DNA of 64,000 bases, taken from Blasia pusilla (lineage: Eukaryota; Marchantiophyta; Marchantiopsida; Blasiales). Location: contig CM114272.1 in assembly GCA_050084515.1 (NCBI GenBank), positions 36,890,001 through 36,954,000 on the forward strand. The letters run 5' to 3'. The notes below the pieces were generated by a model. The model was given only the letters and a program-made list of their open reading frames with translations. It was not told where the DNA came from and did no database searches. The position numbers were made by a program, and so were the translations under genes. Positions within the stretch are counted from its first letter, which is position 1. The number at the start of each line of letters is the position of its first letter. This document shows, piece by piece, positions 26,163-37,022 of this stretch.

Positions 26163-26415
26163 CACGGTTGCACACGGAAAAAGTTTGTGTCCGTGGACTT
26201 ATGTTTGTCCTAGGGTTAGACATGTTTGTGCGGGCTCAGGTACCCGCGGCTCGTATCCGAGCCTGTACCTAAGCACCTAAGAGCTCGCACCGTTTGTGGC
26301 CCGTGATGGCAGGCCGGGCCCGCCGACTCTACACGGTGGACTCAAAAGCGGGCTTGATCTTTCGGCATGGTACTTGAACGACATGTCAAGACTTGGTTGT
26401 TTCCGTGCAACCTTG
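26163..26415 (+). mobile_element. Non-autonomous hAT-like element, 253 bp
   Basis: Left end CACGGTTGCACACGGAAAAA; right end, read inward, CAAGGTTGCACGGAAACAA. Perfect 8-bp duplication CCCATGGG at 26155-26162 and 26416-26423. The core is GC-rich (gtgcgggctcagg, gcccgtgatgg) as in the 915-bp and 11.4-kb members. Confidence 0.92.
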
Positions 26416-26423
26416 CCCATGGG

Positions 26424-28365
26424 GTATCTTTTTAGATACCATGTTCTTATCTCAATTGTAAGAGTGAAGGCCTTCACATTTCCTCTTTCCAAATTTTAAA
26501 TTTTCATTTCTGATTATTCTTTGAAAAATATGATTAAATGATTGTAGAAGAGAAGGAAAGGAAGAGGCCCTAAAGACTAATTGAAACTCCCTAATATTTC
26601 ACATCCCAACCATGGGCATTAGAACAACCACCACTGTTAGGACTACTTCATTCTCCTCCATGGTTGAGAAGTTCGGGGAGGGAATAAATCATCGTTCAAT
26701 CCACATGAGTGGATCTTCTTTAATACTAATTATTTCTGTAAAAATGAAAAAAATGAATAGAATTTTAAAGAAAAAAAAGCTTCTTCCAGATGTCTCTATA
26801 AAAATGCCATTTGCAGAAATGATACACCAAAACACGTATCCATTTCTTCTAACTGGAATTCACCATAATTTGGCCGTAACTCGGATTTGAGTAGCCTAAC
26901 TAAGGCTACTTACTCTGGTAAAGTTTAGTTTTGAATTTCTAAGGAACAAATAATAGTAAAAGAGAGTTTTATTGTGCATTTTTTACTCAATATAAAATTC
27001 TTTAATTTATTAAAGAGAGTCCAGAAATGGGCATGCCGATAGGTAGAAAGGAAATTGTGATTAGAAAAGTGCGTGCTTGGCTTGTTAACCTTGCCAACTC
27101 ATGCTAGTTTAACGAAGTGGGAACAACATTTGAGGAATGTTGCAATGGTTTACTGGGTTGAGTAAAATTTGGCGAAAATTATTGGAATTGTGCAAACATG
27201 AAAATACTAGATCATTAAGATTGAGTTTCGGCTATAGGAAGATTTTGAGGGTTGGGTGTCGGGATCTAGAGGTCGCCAAGGCTCAACACTATGCACTAAA
27301 TGTTGGAATGCCGTCAAGACTAGGCATTGGACACGAGAAGATTACCAAGGCAAGGTTGTTGGGGTGGGGAGATCACCAAAAATGAATGTTAGAAGATGGG
27401 AGGTGGCCAAAAGAGTGTGGGAATGTTTCTAGGATTGGCATCTTCCATGGTGCAAAAATACCATGTAGGCACCAAATGCCAAATACAAGGTTGAATTGTC
27501 AAGAAAATAAATTCGAAGAGAAGGTCCTAGATGTTTGGTAGATGCCAAATATTGGATAAAGCCCAAAGGGTAATTATGTTCACTACTAGGGCCCAAGCAC
27601 AACAATTACCACTAGAAAATATTTCTAAATCTAGAAATATTTTCGATATGTAAGACACCAACAACCGATTTTTTTTCCATTTGATCCCTATTGAGCAAGT
27701 AATTTTTTTCCAATTCCCACCAATGCCATGAACTTTACTGGAAACATCTTCTAAACACTTCGATTCATAGAAAACCACATTAAATAGCCTTCTCATTTTT
27801 AAAATGAGTGCGAAAGGCCTTATAGTTTCTATAATATAAATTATCGTCTTCTTATTAAATTCTATTGAACCATTTCATGCCTCAAAGTTAATAGTGATTA
27901 TGGCTTTGTACCAAGAGTTTGTACTCGTAGTTCTCCAAAAAGTTGAACTTTGAGTTGGTAGTAAGGCAAATCCTTCATTGCATATTTTCTGTCAAAATTA
28001 TTGGGATGTTGTAACTATGTGAGGATTTTGTTTTGGTAACCTATAGCTTTTAATACGGATATTTTCATATAATCTATATTTAAAATCATATATTTATTTT
28101 AATTATATTTGGGATAACATTAAACAATAAATTTTCAACTTCTGATTCGGATGAGTTAATGTTGGCTACTTAAAATGATTGAACATTTATATGATTTTTT
28201 TCTTGTTAGGATAAAACCTTCACTAGAATTTTTTTTTACTAGATCAATTTTACCAACATATAACCTTTATTCTAATATCCATTTTATGGTAGAGAAAAAA
28301 TCTATAACAAAGAATTAGATTTATTTGAAGTTATTATTATTATTGATATCATGATTAGAAGGGCT
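26424..28365. other. Intergenic DNA, no gene seen
   Basis: Mostly AT-rich. Short ORFs such as 26612-26890 (92 codons) and 27137-27385 (82 codons) show no recognisable domain. No transposon ends found. Confidence 0.35.
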
Positions 28366-28692
28366 TTTCCATGTGGATCACATATCCCCCTTCTCTCTCA
28401 CCCCCCACTTGCCTCCGTGATCAACACTTTCTCGTTTCTTCCTCCTCCCACCTCCATTCCCTCCTCCCTTATTTCCCGCCTCGCCCACCCTTGCCTTGCC
28501 TACTACCATAAACTATGAGTGTGGGCCCTACCTTTTGCAATCCATGTCCGTGGACATGTCCGTCCAAGTTTGTCCTAAGGATGGACTTCTCCATTTTTTT
28601 GCAACCATGATAAGCTATAAGTGTGGATCCCACCTCTTGCAATCCATGTTTGTGGACATGTCTAGACTTGTCCGTTTTTATGAAACTATGGA
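28366..28692 (+). mobile_element. Two overlapping right-end fragments of the hAT-like family
   Basis: From 28366 to 28609 the pyrimidine-rich core (tcccccttctctctcac, cctccgtgatcaacactttct) leads to a right end ...tccgtggacatgtccg...ggatggacttctccattttttt then GCAACCATG. From 28610 to 28692 a second partial right end follows (agtgtgg...ctcttgcaatccatgtttgtggacatgtc...ccgtttttatgaaactatgg). Left ends are missing, so these are truncated copies lying side by side. Confidence 0.65.
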
Positions 28693-28739
28693 ACAAAGTC
28701 ACAACTAAGATAAATATGCCCATGAACACAACATCACAA

Positions 28740-30906
28740 GAAGATTCTTTCTACATATACGGTTGAAAAAATAATTTCCAAAGAAATAATAGAATTTAAG
28801 TAAGATATATTAGCGTTACCTCCCATAGGAATCGTGACATGACTTTAGCCTTGATGTTGTCAACATCTCTATTTCTTGGTGTCAAAAAAGCCGAGTCTTT
28901 CCAAAAGTTGGTCACTTCCATAAATGAAATTAATTAGATCGCTAATCTTCTTACTTTTAGTTACAATTTTAGATGGTAATTGTATGAAATCATCTCCTAA
29001 GTCATGGTACAAAGGTATACGACCCGCTTCTACCTCCAAGAACCAATAAAAAAATGCTTGTTTTTAAACACATATTTGAACTCTCATATTTGTCGTCAAA
29101 TTCATCACTCTTACATAAGATCATAATCTTGATCTCTTTAAAGTGGCTTCGATAATTACAAGGTGGTTGCTATGACAAACAATGCGTAAGACTTGTCAGA
29201 AATCACCACCAAATATCATAAGTTTATTGCCCAATGGTAGTTTCCTTCGGTCATCATAGACCACTCCCTAAATGCATCCGTAAGTGAGCGGCATCATATC
29301 GGACTAGTAAACTATAACCACAAAAAAATTATTTTAAAGTTAGAATTTGTATGAATTTACAGATGAGAGCCCACATTACCCCATCTTAGAGATCCTAAGT
29401 AAAATTAAGTATAATTCTCAAATGTTTAAGTACATACTTACTTGCAAGTGGAGATCTCATCAATATTGAGGGGAATCTTGAAGCGTGAATGTGCCATATA
29501 TGTGCCGTCTAATAACAAAGTAACTATCCTATACTAACAACTAAAGCTACACCTCTTACACTTTTAACACTTGCAAGGAGACGATTATAGAGAAATATCT
29601 TTCCCATTCCACCGAGATCATTATTGAAAAAAGATTATGGAGATGGTGGAGCCTTTTGGTAGATTTTTTTGAGTTCAGCGCATATAGGGGGAAGATTAGG
29701 AATTCTAGTTTTTTGCAATGAAGAAGTTTAGAGGGCCTTATAAATTTATTTGCGAATGAAATTTTGAAAGGTCCAAAGATACTTTGTAGACTAGAATCAC
29801 AATATAATAAGAGATCTTCTATGTGTGGAGTAAGAAATTAACTCCATAGTGCAGTAGGTGTGTTATAAGCAAGGTTACATATTAAAAAAGTCTTTATCTG
29901 CAGACATGTCCATATCCGTGCACTTATGTCCGTTTTATAGAAGGACTTGTCCATATGGGCCCAATCTCCCCCTTCTTTCTCATCCCCCTATTTGCCTTCG
30001 TGATCTACACTTTCTTGTTTCATCCTCCTTGCACCTCCACTCCCTTCCCCCTTATTGCCCTGCCTTCCACCATGGACTATAAGTACGGGCACCACCATTT
30101 GTAATCCATGTCCGTGGATATGTCCAAACTTTTCCGTTCAAGTCCATCCTAGGGACGGACTTGTCTTTTTTTTTTTGCAACCATAGTTATAAGCTAAAAT
30201 AATTGCAAATAGTTGACGTAGCAAAGATCCAATGCGGGGGTGGGAAGCCTCTTCAAAGCTAGAGAAGGCATCTCTAACATCCTCCAGAAGTCCCATTGAG
30301 ATAGAAGACTCCTTAAATATTGGAAATAATATTCAATCCATAATTCTTAGATAATCACGTGTAGTTTCTCTTTGGACATTATGAAGGAGTATTCTCAACC
30401 AATGACGTTCACTTTCACTTATGTACTTTGTATAGTTTGTTAGCTTATGGTTATTTAACCGAATGTAAAAGTAAAGAGTGCGTAAGGAGTGAATATTCAC
30501 GTAGATATGTAAGGTATAAGCGGCAAATAGGATATCCACAATTACTTCTTCCTTCTTTTCTTTTAAAACATTTCATATTACACCAACAACAATAAGAAGG
30601 AAATGCAACATACAAATATTCTCGAGCAATTGGATCTAATCTACTAGTCTCAAACCATTGGGTGAGGGTAGTCTCTCTTTTCTTTTGTACATCAACCTCA
30701 TGTGCATCATGATTTTTTAAGTAAACCATTTTTTGTTCCGGTGGGTGAACTACCGATCTCACATTACTTCGATGTTTTGCATGCGAAGAGAATTTGAAAG
30801 TCGCAACCACGCCTTTGAAGTAGAGATATATTTGAAAAGAAGAACGCTTGAAAATATTTTTATTAAAGATATATCCATACATATGATTTGAAAAAAATGA
30901 TGTCAA
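28740..30906 (-). pseudogene. Helitron replicase/Pif1-type helicase remnant
   Basis: Read 5' to 3' on the minus strand. The open segment 30906-30451 contains TTLTQWFETSRLDPIARE and GYPICRLYLTY, part of the Helitron linker between replicase and helicase. Then come SERHWLRILLHNVQ and TRDYLRIMD (30440-30330), and ILFPIFKESSISMGLLED with GSLLRQLFAIIL (to about 30200), matching the GERFYLR..L, VLYPTFKEAC..LGLL and LR.LFA.IL helicase segments. A hAT-like element (29870-30185) interrupts here. Beyond it lie a Walker A relic GGMGKIFLYN (about 29610), AHIWHIHASRF-like debris of the TAHSRF motif, a Walker B relic MIFGGDF followed by a stop, and TPRN.DVDN.KAK near 28870. Multiple stops and shifts make it non-functional. 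No TC or CTRR ends were found. Confidence 0.82.
29870..30185 (+). mobile_element. Non-autonomous hAT-like element, 316 bp, inside Helitron
   Basis: Left end CAAGGTTACATATTAAAAAA; right end, inward, TATGGTTGCAAAAAAAAAAA. Perfect 8-bp duplication GTTATAAG at 29862-29869 and 30186-30193. It splits the Helitron helicase remnant between the LR.LFA and the Walker A segments, so it inserted after the Helitron. Interior: TGTCC/GGACA motifs flanking a pyrimidine-rich core. Confidence 0.93.
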
Positions 30907-31084
30907 TGAAGAAGAGAGAAATTAAATTGTCAAGAAATACCTCCTATTAAGATATGAGGTTTTCTCGTTTATAATCTCTCTTGTTCTTGACACATCTACA
31001 TCTTTCAACAACTTGAATGATACCTTATTAGATACTTTATCTCTATTTATATAAGTATTTGACAATGGACACCGTGCTTGTAAT

Positions 31085-31212
31085 CTCTATCGTTCACATA
31101 CACATCGCTACACAACATACATCGCTGTCACCGAACACACACATAAATACGCATGATCCCATGCTAAATCATGGCATCCAAACAACGAGACAAGAAGTAC
31201 CAAAATATCTCC
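31085..31212. repeat. Dispersed LTR-like repeat, short copy
   Basis: Shares tacacatcgctacacaacat and the following ~100 bp with 61390-61500, and more distantly with 8645-8765. Similarity stops at ...ccaaaatatctcca. In minus-strand sense this point is preceded by agggaggcgat, so it could be the 3' LTR edge of the gypsy element next door; only suggestive. Confidence 0.5.
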
Positions 31213-31395
31213 AATCGCCTCCCTAGTAGGTGGTTAGGTCCCTCTCACTCCAGATAGCCATCTATCCCTACCTACTCTGACATACATCTCTTAGACGCTA
31301 AGAGCAAGAAGTCCCGGTGCTCATGTGGCCCCATCAATAGTCGCCTTCTTGTCATCCATGTCACAGACACAAGTTGAAATTTAGAACTACCTATT

Positions 31396-31536
31396 CTATG
31401 TACATCTGGGACACATCCATCATCCCTGAGGAGCCCTAGTGAGAGGTGGCGTCAGGCATGCCATATGCCATCCTCTCGAACACCCATCACAAACTAGCAC
31501 AGTGGTTGCATCACGGGCGGATAGTAGGTCGAAAAC
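31396..31536 (-). pseudogene. PHD finger at the gypsy C-terminus
   Basis: In minus-strand reading after the solo LTR the frame gives RDATTVLVCDGCSRGWHMAC then LTPPLTRAPQG, a stop, WMCPRCT and a terminal TAG at 31396-31398. The spacing CDGC...GWH..C...W.CPRC is that of the second half of a PHD finger, a histone-tail reader. The first Cys pair appears lost. The sequence between RPTI and RDATT is missing, so the integrase-PHD linker has a deletion. In intact relatives the finger would help target integration or silencing; that role is inferred. Confidence 0.75.
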
Positions 31537-32824
31537 TGTGATACCCATAATTTTGTACTTTTGAAGAAATACATCTTTTTATTCAACGAAGACTTGTATA
31601 TTCATTATCATTTTGATTATTATATATTATTATGGGGAGGAATGAGTAAGATTAAAGTGAATCATGAAGCTCCAAGGACAAGGCAGAGAGATAGAAAATC
31701 AAGGATTTGCCTAAGAGGAGAGGAGAATAAAATAACGAAGTCTAAAGACCCAGTAAGAAGCTTCGGAAGGACAACGAAGCTCTATGAAGCTCTGTTAAGC
31801 TCTGTCTATGAAATGCTTTGCTCTATAACGAAGCATAACGAAGCATAAGAGAAAGAAGTACTTCGCTCTTGAACGAAGCTCGAAGAACGAAGCACCTGGA
31901 ACAAGAACAAAGAATGGAGCGCTTTGTCTTCAGATAAGGAGAAAGAGCTTCGTCCTCAAGCGAAGCAAAAGAGGTCCAGACTTCGCAGCGAAGCGAAGAT
32001 AAGATTGACAGTGATTTCAAGCGACACATAGTTAGAACAGTTAGAATAGGAAAAGACGCAACCCTTTGTATCAGATTGGTAGTTATGAAAGTTTTGTTTT
32101 GCGGATTCATAGGGATCTCAGGAAAAGAAAAGAGCACCATAGATCTAGGTAGTTATAAATGTTGAAGAGACACCAACTTCATAAAAAATGCTTCGAATCT
32201 TTGGATCACTCCTCCTTCAGAGAGTATTTAAGAAACATAGAAGTAGCTATCATTATCATTCTCTTACGAAGTCCTCATGCTGTAGGAATGGTCCGAGCAA
32301 GGGAGTAGTACCCTCTCAAGCTTGTATACCCTTTTGAAGCTTTCTCATTCTTGATGGAGTAGTAAACCAATCATTCATTCATTCAGATGTGCGATGCTTA
32401 TGTCTGAGTATTCTTTTTGGGTCTGCAGAGTGAAGAGTGAATCAGGCGAACCTTTCTCATCAATGGAATAATCAACATAGAGTTGTAGGAAATCTGTTTG
32501 ACAGAGAGAAGCCTGCCGAGACGGATTGAGTTCCGAAAGTAGGAGAAGCCAACTTTCATGTTGAGGTCTCTGTGAGGTTTCTTGATATCGAGAGGAAATC
32601 TACCTGAGCATGCTGTCAGCTCCACTAGAGAGAATTGAGAAAAGAAACTTTGGTACTAAGAAAGATGCGAAGATATTCATAAGACATTGAATATAAATCA
32701 TACATATTTAAATACAACTATTACAACAGAATTGTAATTTTGAACTTTCTTTTCATCAAACAATGATCCTCTTGGGGATCGAACTTAGTGAACGACTGTA
32801 AAATAGAAACTCTTGTACATTACA
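31537..32824 (+). repeat. Solo LTR (1288 bp) inserted in the gypsy element
   Basis: Starts TGTGATACCCATAATTTT and ends ACATTACA. Flanking 5-mers AAAAC (31532-31536) and ATAAC (32825-32829) differ at one base. It shares its whole layout with the LTR at 40359-41253. Removing it with one duplication joins GGTTAT to CGACCT, which restores the frame ...GGGYRPTI. It is full of short GAAGC/GCTTC motifs, with the fullest set at 31735-32000. No internal region is attached, so it formed by LTR-LTR recombination. Confidence 0.85.
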
Positions 32825-32829
32825 ATAAC

Positions 32830-33750
32830 CACCTCCCCGAATAGTCGCATACCTCAATGCATCCCAATGTTGCGCAATCGTCAAGTTCTCAAAAACCATG
32901 GGCATCACTCTCTGAAATAACTTAGCCCTCTGAGAACATGCTCGTATCCATACATCAGGGTCATCAAGGTTCAACACCTCACCAACATCTCGACGAATGG
33001 CCGCACGTAAATCTGGTTCTTGGCCATATAAGAGCAAGTACGGTGAGAAAGACGCTAAGGATGCTTGCCTCCTGAATCTATATCCCATCGCCAACCACGG
33101 AAACTGGAGGTCCCAATCTCCTAGGTGACCTCTCTACAAGCCATACTTGCGTAATCCTCTCTTCACCGTCTGCACAACCCTCTCCGCTAGTCCATCCACC
33201 TCAGGATGATCTCGCGAAGTGGTACGGTGGTCGTTCAGTGCCTGATCACACAAGGCCTAAAACTCCCCACAAAACTCTGTACCCTGGTCTGTCAACACCT
33301 CACGTGGTGCGCCATAATGACTCAACACTCAATCTAGGAAGGCATACGCTACTTCCTCACTCGCTTTGTCAGGCAATGCAACCAACTCTATCCACTTCGA
33401 GAAGTGCTCGACCATGACAACACATAACGACTATGGCGCTTCGTCAAAGGCAAAGATCCTTCAAAATCCAAACTCCATCTATAACATAAACCCATGATCG
33501 GAAGTGGATGAAATTGTGGAGTCGAAGCATTGAACGATGCTCAGACTTGATTACACACCATGCATCTAGCAACAAACTGCTGAACGTCAGTCTGCATGCC
33601 TCGCCACCAATATTGAATCTGGAGCAAGCTGTACCTGCGCTTCATTCCAAAATGATCCAACTCCTTGTGGGCATGACGCACCAAACGTGCTCTCTGTGAA
33701 GGATGAAGCACTACATGCACTCTACCATCCTTCCACACTAGCAACATATG
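32830..33750 (-). pseudogene. Gypsy integrase remnant
   Basis: The zinc-binding HHCC module is open at 33747-33541: HAHKELDHFGMKRRYSLLQ...ARCMVCNQV. The catalytic core that follows (33520-33100) is frameshifted, with readable pieces such as SRDHPEVDGLAERVVQTVKR (the H/N-x-x-DG..ER.N segment). The C-terminal part, 33094 to 32830, is open and ends TIAQHWDALRYATIRGGGY exactly where the solo LTR begins. The 112-codon ORF that runs on to 32756 reads into the LTR and is a chimera, not a natural C-terminus. Confidence 0.85.
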
Positions 33751-34059
33751 TGTCCCCTCCCACCAAAACCGTTGGCTCGGTGTAGGTTCCGATCCCGCTC
33801 TCTAGCACCCACTACGCAACGCTGCTAATATGCAAGTACTCCAAGACCATTCCATGGTCGTGAATGTCTTGGCCACCTTTTTTCTCCTCACCGGCCTCTG
33901 GATCTAAGGACTCTCCATCAGACCTCACCATTGAAGTCTCAAAAATCTGGCTCTCCATAGCCAACAAGCCTAAATAGGCTGACGTATGCCATCTTGGCAC
34001 CAAAACCTCATCACTCTCACCATGCCAACGAGCTCCCGTCGCATCTCACTGACTCGAGC

Positions 34060-34490
34060 ATGGGTTATGGCTCAAACCATCTGCATCCTGGTTGAGCGTC
34101 CCAGGTCTATGCACCACTTGGACGTCATGCTCTTACAACAAAACAACCCACCTCGCAAGCTTCCCTATACACTTTTCGGACTCCATCAACCACTTAAGTG
34201 GCTGATGATCAGTAATGATGGTAAAGGGATTTCCGAATAGATAACATCTGAAATATGCGACAGCCCACAGTGCACCCAAGCACTCACCCTCATACGAGCT
34301 ATACTTTGCCTCTCTAGCGTTGATTGAGTGACTAGCGTAAGCCACCACAAACTCTCTACCATCATCATCATGTTGGGTGAGCACGGCTCCAAGCCCCAAC
34401 ATGCTCCAATCGGTATGCAACTGGAAAGGACGCCCCCTAATCGATCTCCTCAATATGGGCACGGACGTCAATCTGTCCTTAAGCATCTCA
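34060..34490 (-). pseudogene. Gypsy RNase H domain
   Basis: The open segment 34486-34133 reads VPILRRSIRGRPFQLHTDWS, AVLTQHDDDGREFVVAYASH, YSSYEGECLGALWAVAYFRC and FTIITDHQPLKWLM. These are the RT connection and RNase H motifs of Ty3/gypsy pol, with catalytic D and E positions (HTDWS, YEGE, ITDH) still visible. The frame continues after a break into EHDVQVVHRPG..NQDADGLSH, the usual end of the domain. Confidence 0.9.
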
Positions 34491-34504
34491 AATGCTCTCT
34501 CATA

Positions 34505-35500
34505 TTAACCCCCCCAGTGCCACTCCTGATCCATCTTGGTCAGCAAGGTGAGCGGCTTTGCAATCGAGCTAAGACCCTTGACGTACTGTCGATTGAAGTT
34601 TGCAATTCCCATGATTGCACGTACTCCATTCATATCTGTAGGGCGTGGAATCCGTGAAATAGCCTCTATCTTTGTCTCTTGCACACCAAGGCCCCTTGGG
34701 TATATCGTATGACTCAAGTACTCAATCTGGTCGTAGAAGAACTTGCACTTGCATGGATGTAGCTTCAGCCCATGTAACTGCAATCATCTAAAGACCTCCT
34801 TTAGATGTCGCTCATGCTCCTCAACTGTGGTGCTAAAGACTATGATGTCATCAATGTAACACCTAGCAAAATCCAGACCTGCCAAGATCCTATCCATGAC
34901 CCTCTCAAACTCATCCGAGACATTCTTTAATCCAAATGGTAAGAACCGCCACTGGTACAAGCAATCCTTCCCGTGAGGATCGATGCCCTAAAATGCCGTC
35001 TTCTACATGTCCTCCAATCTGATAGGAAGTTGATGGTATCCAACTCGAAGATCTAATGAGCTGAAGATCTTTGCATGCTCAATATCATCAAAGATCTCCT
35101 CAAGAGTGGACATGGCATACCTATTGGACTTTGTCTGTCGATTGATAGGTCGGTAATCTCTACACATCCTCATGTCCGTCCAATTGCCATGCACATCCTT
35201 CTTGGCAGGCATGACAGTGGCAGCTGCATACTCTCCATGCGACATCTCCACTAGTAATGCGCCAACCGAGTCCTGGCTCCTACTCTGAATGAGAGCCCTC
35301 TCCATGTCACTGTACCTGTAAGGTCGTCGAACGATCGACGTGTCACTTGATAACTCAATGCGGATCCCTTGACCCTTCAACATACCCAAATCCTGCATGC
35401 TAAATGCAAAACAATTCTTATAACTCCTCAAGAAATAATGTATCTTGTGCCGCTCTCCTCCTGTCATCTTAGGGCCCATATATGGCTCCCAAGTCTCCAT
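34505..35500 (-). pseudogene. Gypsy reverse transcriptase domain
   Basis: The open segment 35500-35003 (165 codons) contains RMCRDYRPINRQTKSNRYAM and SSLDLRVGYHQLPI, the RT template-grip and first catalytic Asp motifs. After a stop at 35003 the frame continues through FLPFGLKNVSDEFERVMDRI to CYIDDIIVFS (about 34860-34830), the YxDD active site, which is intact. The next open segment 34783-34505 holds LHGLKLHPCKCKFF and RAIMGIANFNRQYVKGLSSI, the thumb region. Only a few lesions break this domain. Confidence 0.92.
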
Positions 35501-35542
35501 CGTGACTACGGTAGGACATTCCGGCGCAGGTGTAGGTGGTTG

Positions 35543-37022
35543 CTATGGTGCAACCCCGTCTCCTACAATCGAACTCGACTGCTCTCCTACAACCAATTGC
35601 AAACTCTCATCTCCATGTGAAGTACCCAGAACCATGCTCAATCCTATGACTATCATCTCCTCGTATACCTGCAAAACATCCCAAGAAGTCCAAGGGTGTA
35701 TCTTCCAATCACCTATGGTGTGTTGATCTCCTTGGGTCTGGCACCCATCCATTGCCTCAACCGTCTCGGTAGGCATGGGGCTCACCAACGCAACAATTGT
35801 GATCTGTCGCATCCTCAAACGATGCTGCTCAGCTACTCCTAAGCTAAAAACACATGTCAAGCAGTTCAGGTCCATCGCCTGACCCAAGACATGATATCGT
35901 GATGCCTCTGATAGATACTACTGTCATTCCTGTGGGGAATCCCATTGCTCGCTCTCACTCTCGCTCATTGATGTTGGGCTCCATTAACCTCTGTACTTGG
36001 TCATCCCAAACCAAGCTAGGTTGGGCCTCCTTGAATGCATAGGAAGCACGAAAACTCACAAATGTGAGAAAGGCTGCCCGTGGCATGCCAATCCTGTTGA
36101 CCACAGTCAACGGAGGTCGATCATCGTGCCTCACTGCTTGTGATCGACGACCTAGATCCATAATGGAATCCACCAACAAATCAGAGGGGCGGTCCACTCT
36201 CGCATACGCCCTCTGCAAAACCTCATGTAACACCAAGTTGTTCCACCAAAGATGCGGATGGTGTGCTCTAGAACCTACACTCGCTGCATCCAAAAACACT
36301 GTCAGGCCGATCCATGCGCGCACCTGATGTGCACTAGTCACCACGCGGGACCTTGAATCGCCCAAAATTGGCAAATTCTCCATAATGTATGCTGGAGAAT
36401 GAGACTGATGCTCCTACAGTGTGTCACAAAATCCGCATCATCTCCCAAAATAACCTGGAACGAGAGTTAGCTAATCTGCTACCCAGTCCAACACTTGATT
36501 GGCCCTTACATGGCCAACCAGCAATGACTAAGTCTATGGTCCCTACCCGATCCAAGTCCTATGCCCCAAACAATAAAATGTCCCTCGATAGGGAACTTTG
36601 GTAACCCTGAATGGCGGACGCAGACAACAAGTCGAGAAAATGGAGGGCGTAACTGTGCCACATGGTGAAGTGAAGCGTGCCTGGAATCATCATCAATCTC
36701 CACATACAAGTACTGTTGCATGCGCATTCCAGCCTGCAAAACAGTAGCTAACCCAATGTTGATCCCTCCAAAGAGATCCAACACCCAAATACCCTTCTCT
36801 AGGATGCATAACACAATCAGGGTGGTATCAAAAGGGGTCATAGCAACACTCCTGGCTACCTCGGGTTTCTCTAACCCGTCTCGCTTTGATGCAAATGCCT
36901 CACTCCACGCCGTCTATACATGCTCATTAGATAAATGTCAAAGCTCCTTACTTGAGCCCCACAGGGGCACCTCTCCTCCACAGAATGATGCGGTTACCAT
37001 AGCACTCCTCTCCCTAGACATG
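35543..37022 (-). pseudogene. Retrotransposon C5-cytosine DNA methyltransferase
   Basis: Motifs appear in canonical, non-permuted order. Motif I is GIWVLDLFGGINIGLATVLQ (about 36790-36730, AdoMet binding), followed by YLYVEIDDDSR. Motif IV is IDLVIAGWPCKGQSSVG, with the catalytic Cys at 36508-36510. Then come SRSRLFWEMMRIL, motif VI YIMENLPILGD (36392-36361), motif VIII-like GSRAHHPHLWWNNL (about 36275-36235), and a motif X-like LGQAMDLNCL near 35880. The N-terminal part starts near 37022 with MSRERSAMVTASF and has two in-frame stops before TAWSEAFASKRDG. A frameshift near 36550-36590 separates motifs I and IV, and others follow. Canonical order resembles DNMT3-type enzymes rather than plant DRM, whose motifs are rearranged. 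It lies upstream of RT and so was probably part of the polyprotein. Broken as it stands. Confidence 0.85.

Larger units (their letters stand above)
31396..37022 (-). mobile_element. Ty3/gypsy element with DNA methyltransferase and PHD finger
   Basis: A decayed gypsy pol on the minus strand. Order 5' to 3': C5-cytosine methyltransferase domain (37022-35880), linker, RT (35500-34505), RNase H (34490-34060), integrase (33750-32830), PHD finger (to 31396). A solo LTR of another family (31537-32824) interrupts the integrase-PHD linker. Gag and protease are not visible, and the 5' LTR is missing, so the 5' end is truncated near 37022. Frameshifts and stops are spread through it. Retroelement-borne C5 methyltransferases are known in a few eukaryotes, including a charophyte alga, which fits the suggested lineage. 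Confidence 0.85.

Noticed and set aside
32825-32840. Polypurine tract GGGGAGGTGG (minus) before the LTR
   Set aside because: It encodes the conserved Gly-Gly-Gly-Tyr of the gypsy frame, and the frame continues beyond the LTR.
32756-33094. 112-aa ORF as a natural integrase C-terminus
   Set aside because: Its last ~24 residues are read from the inserted LTR.
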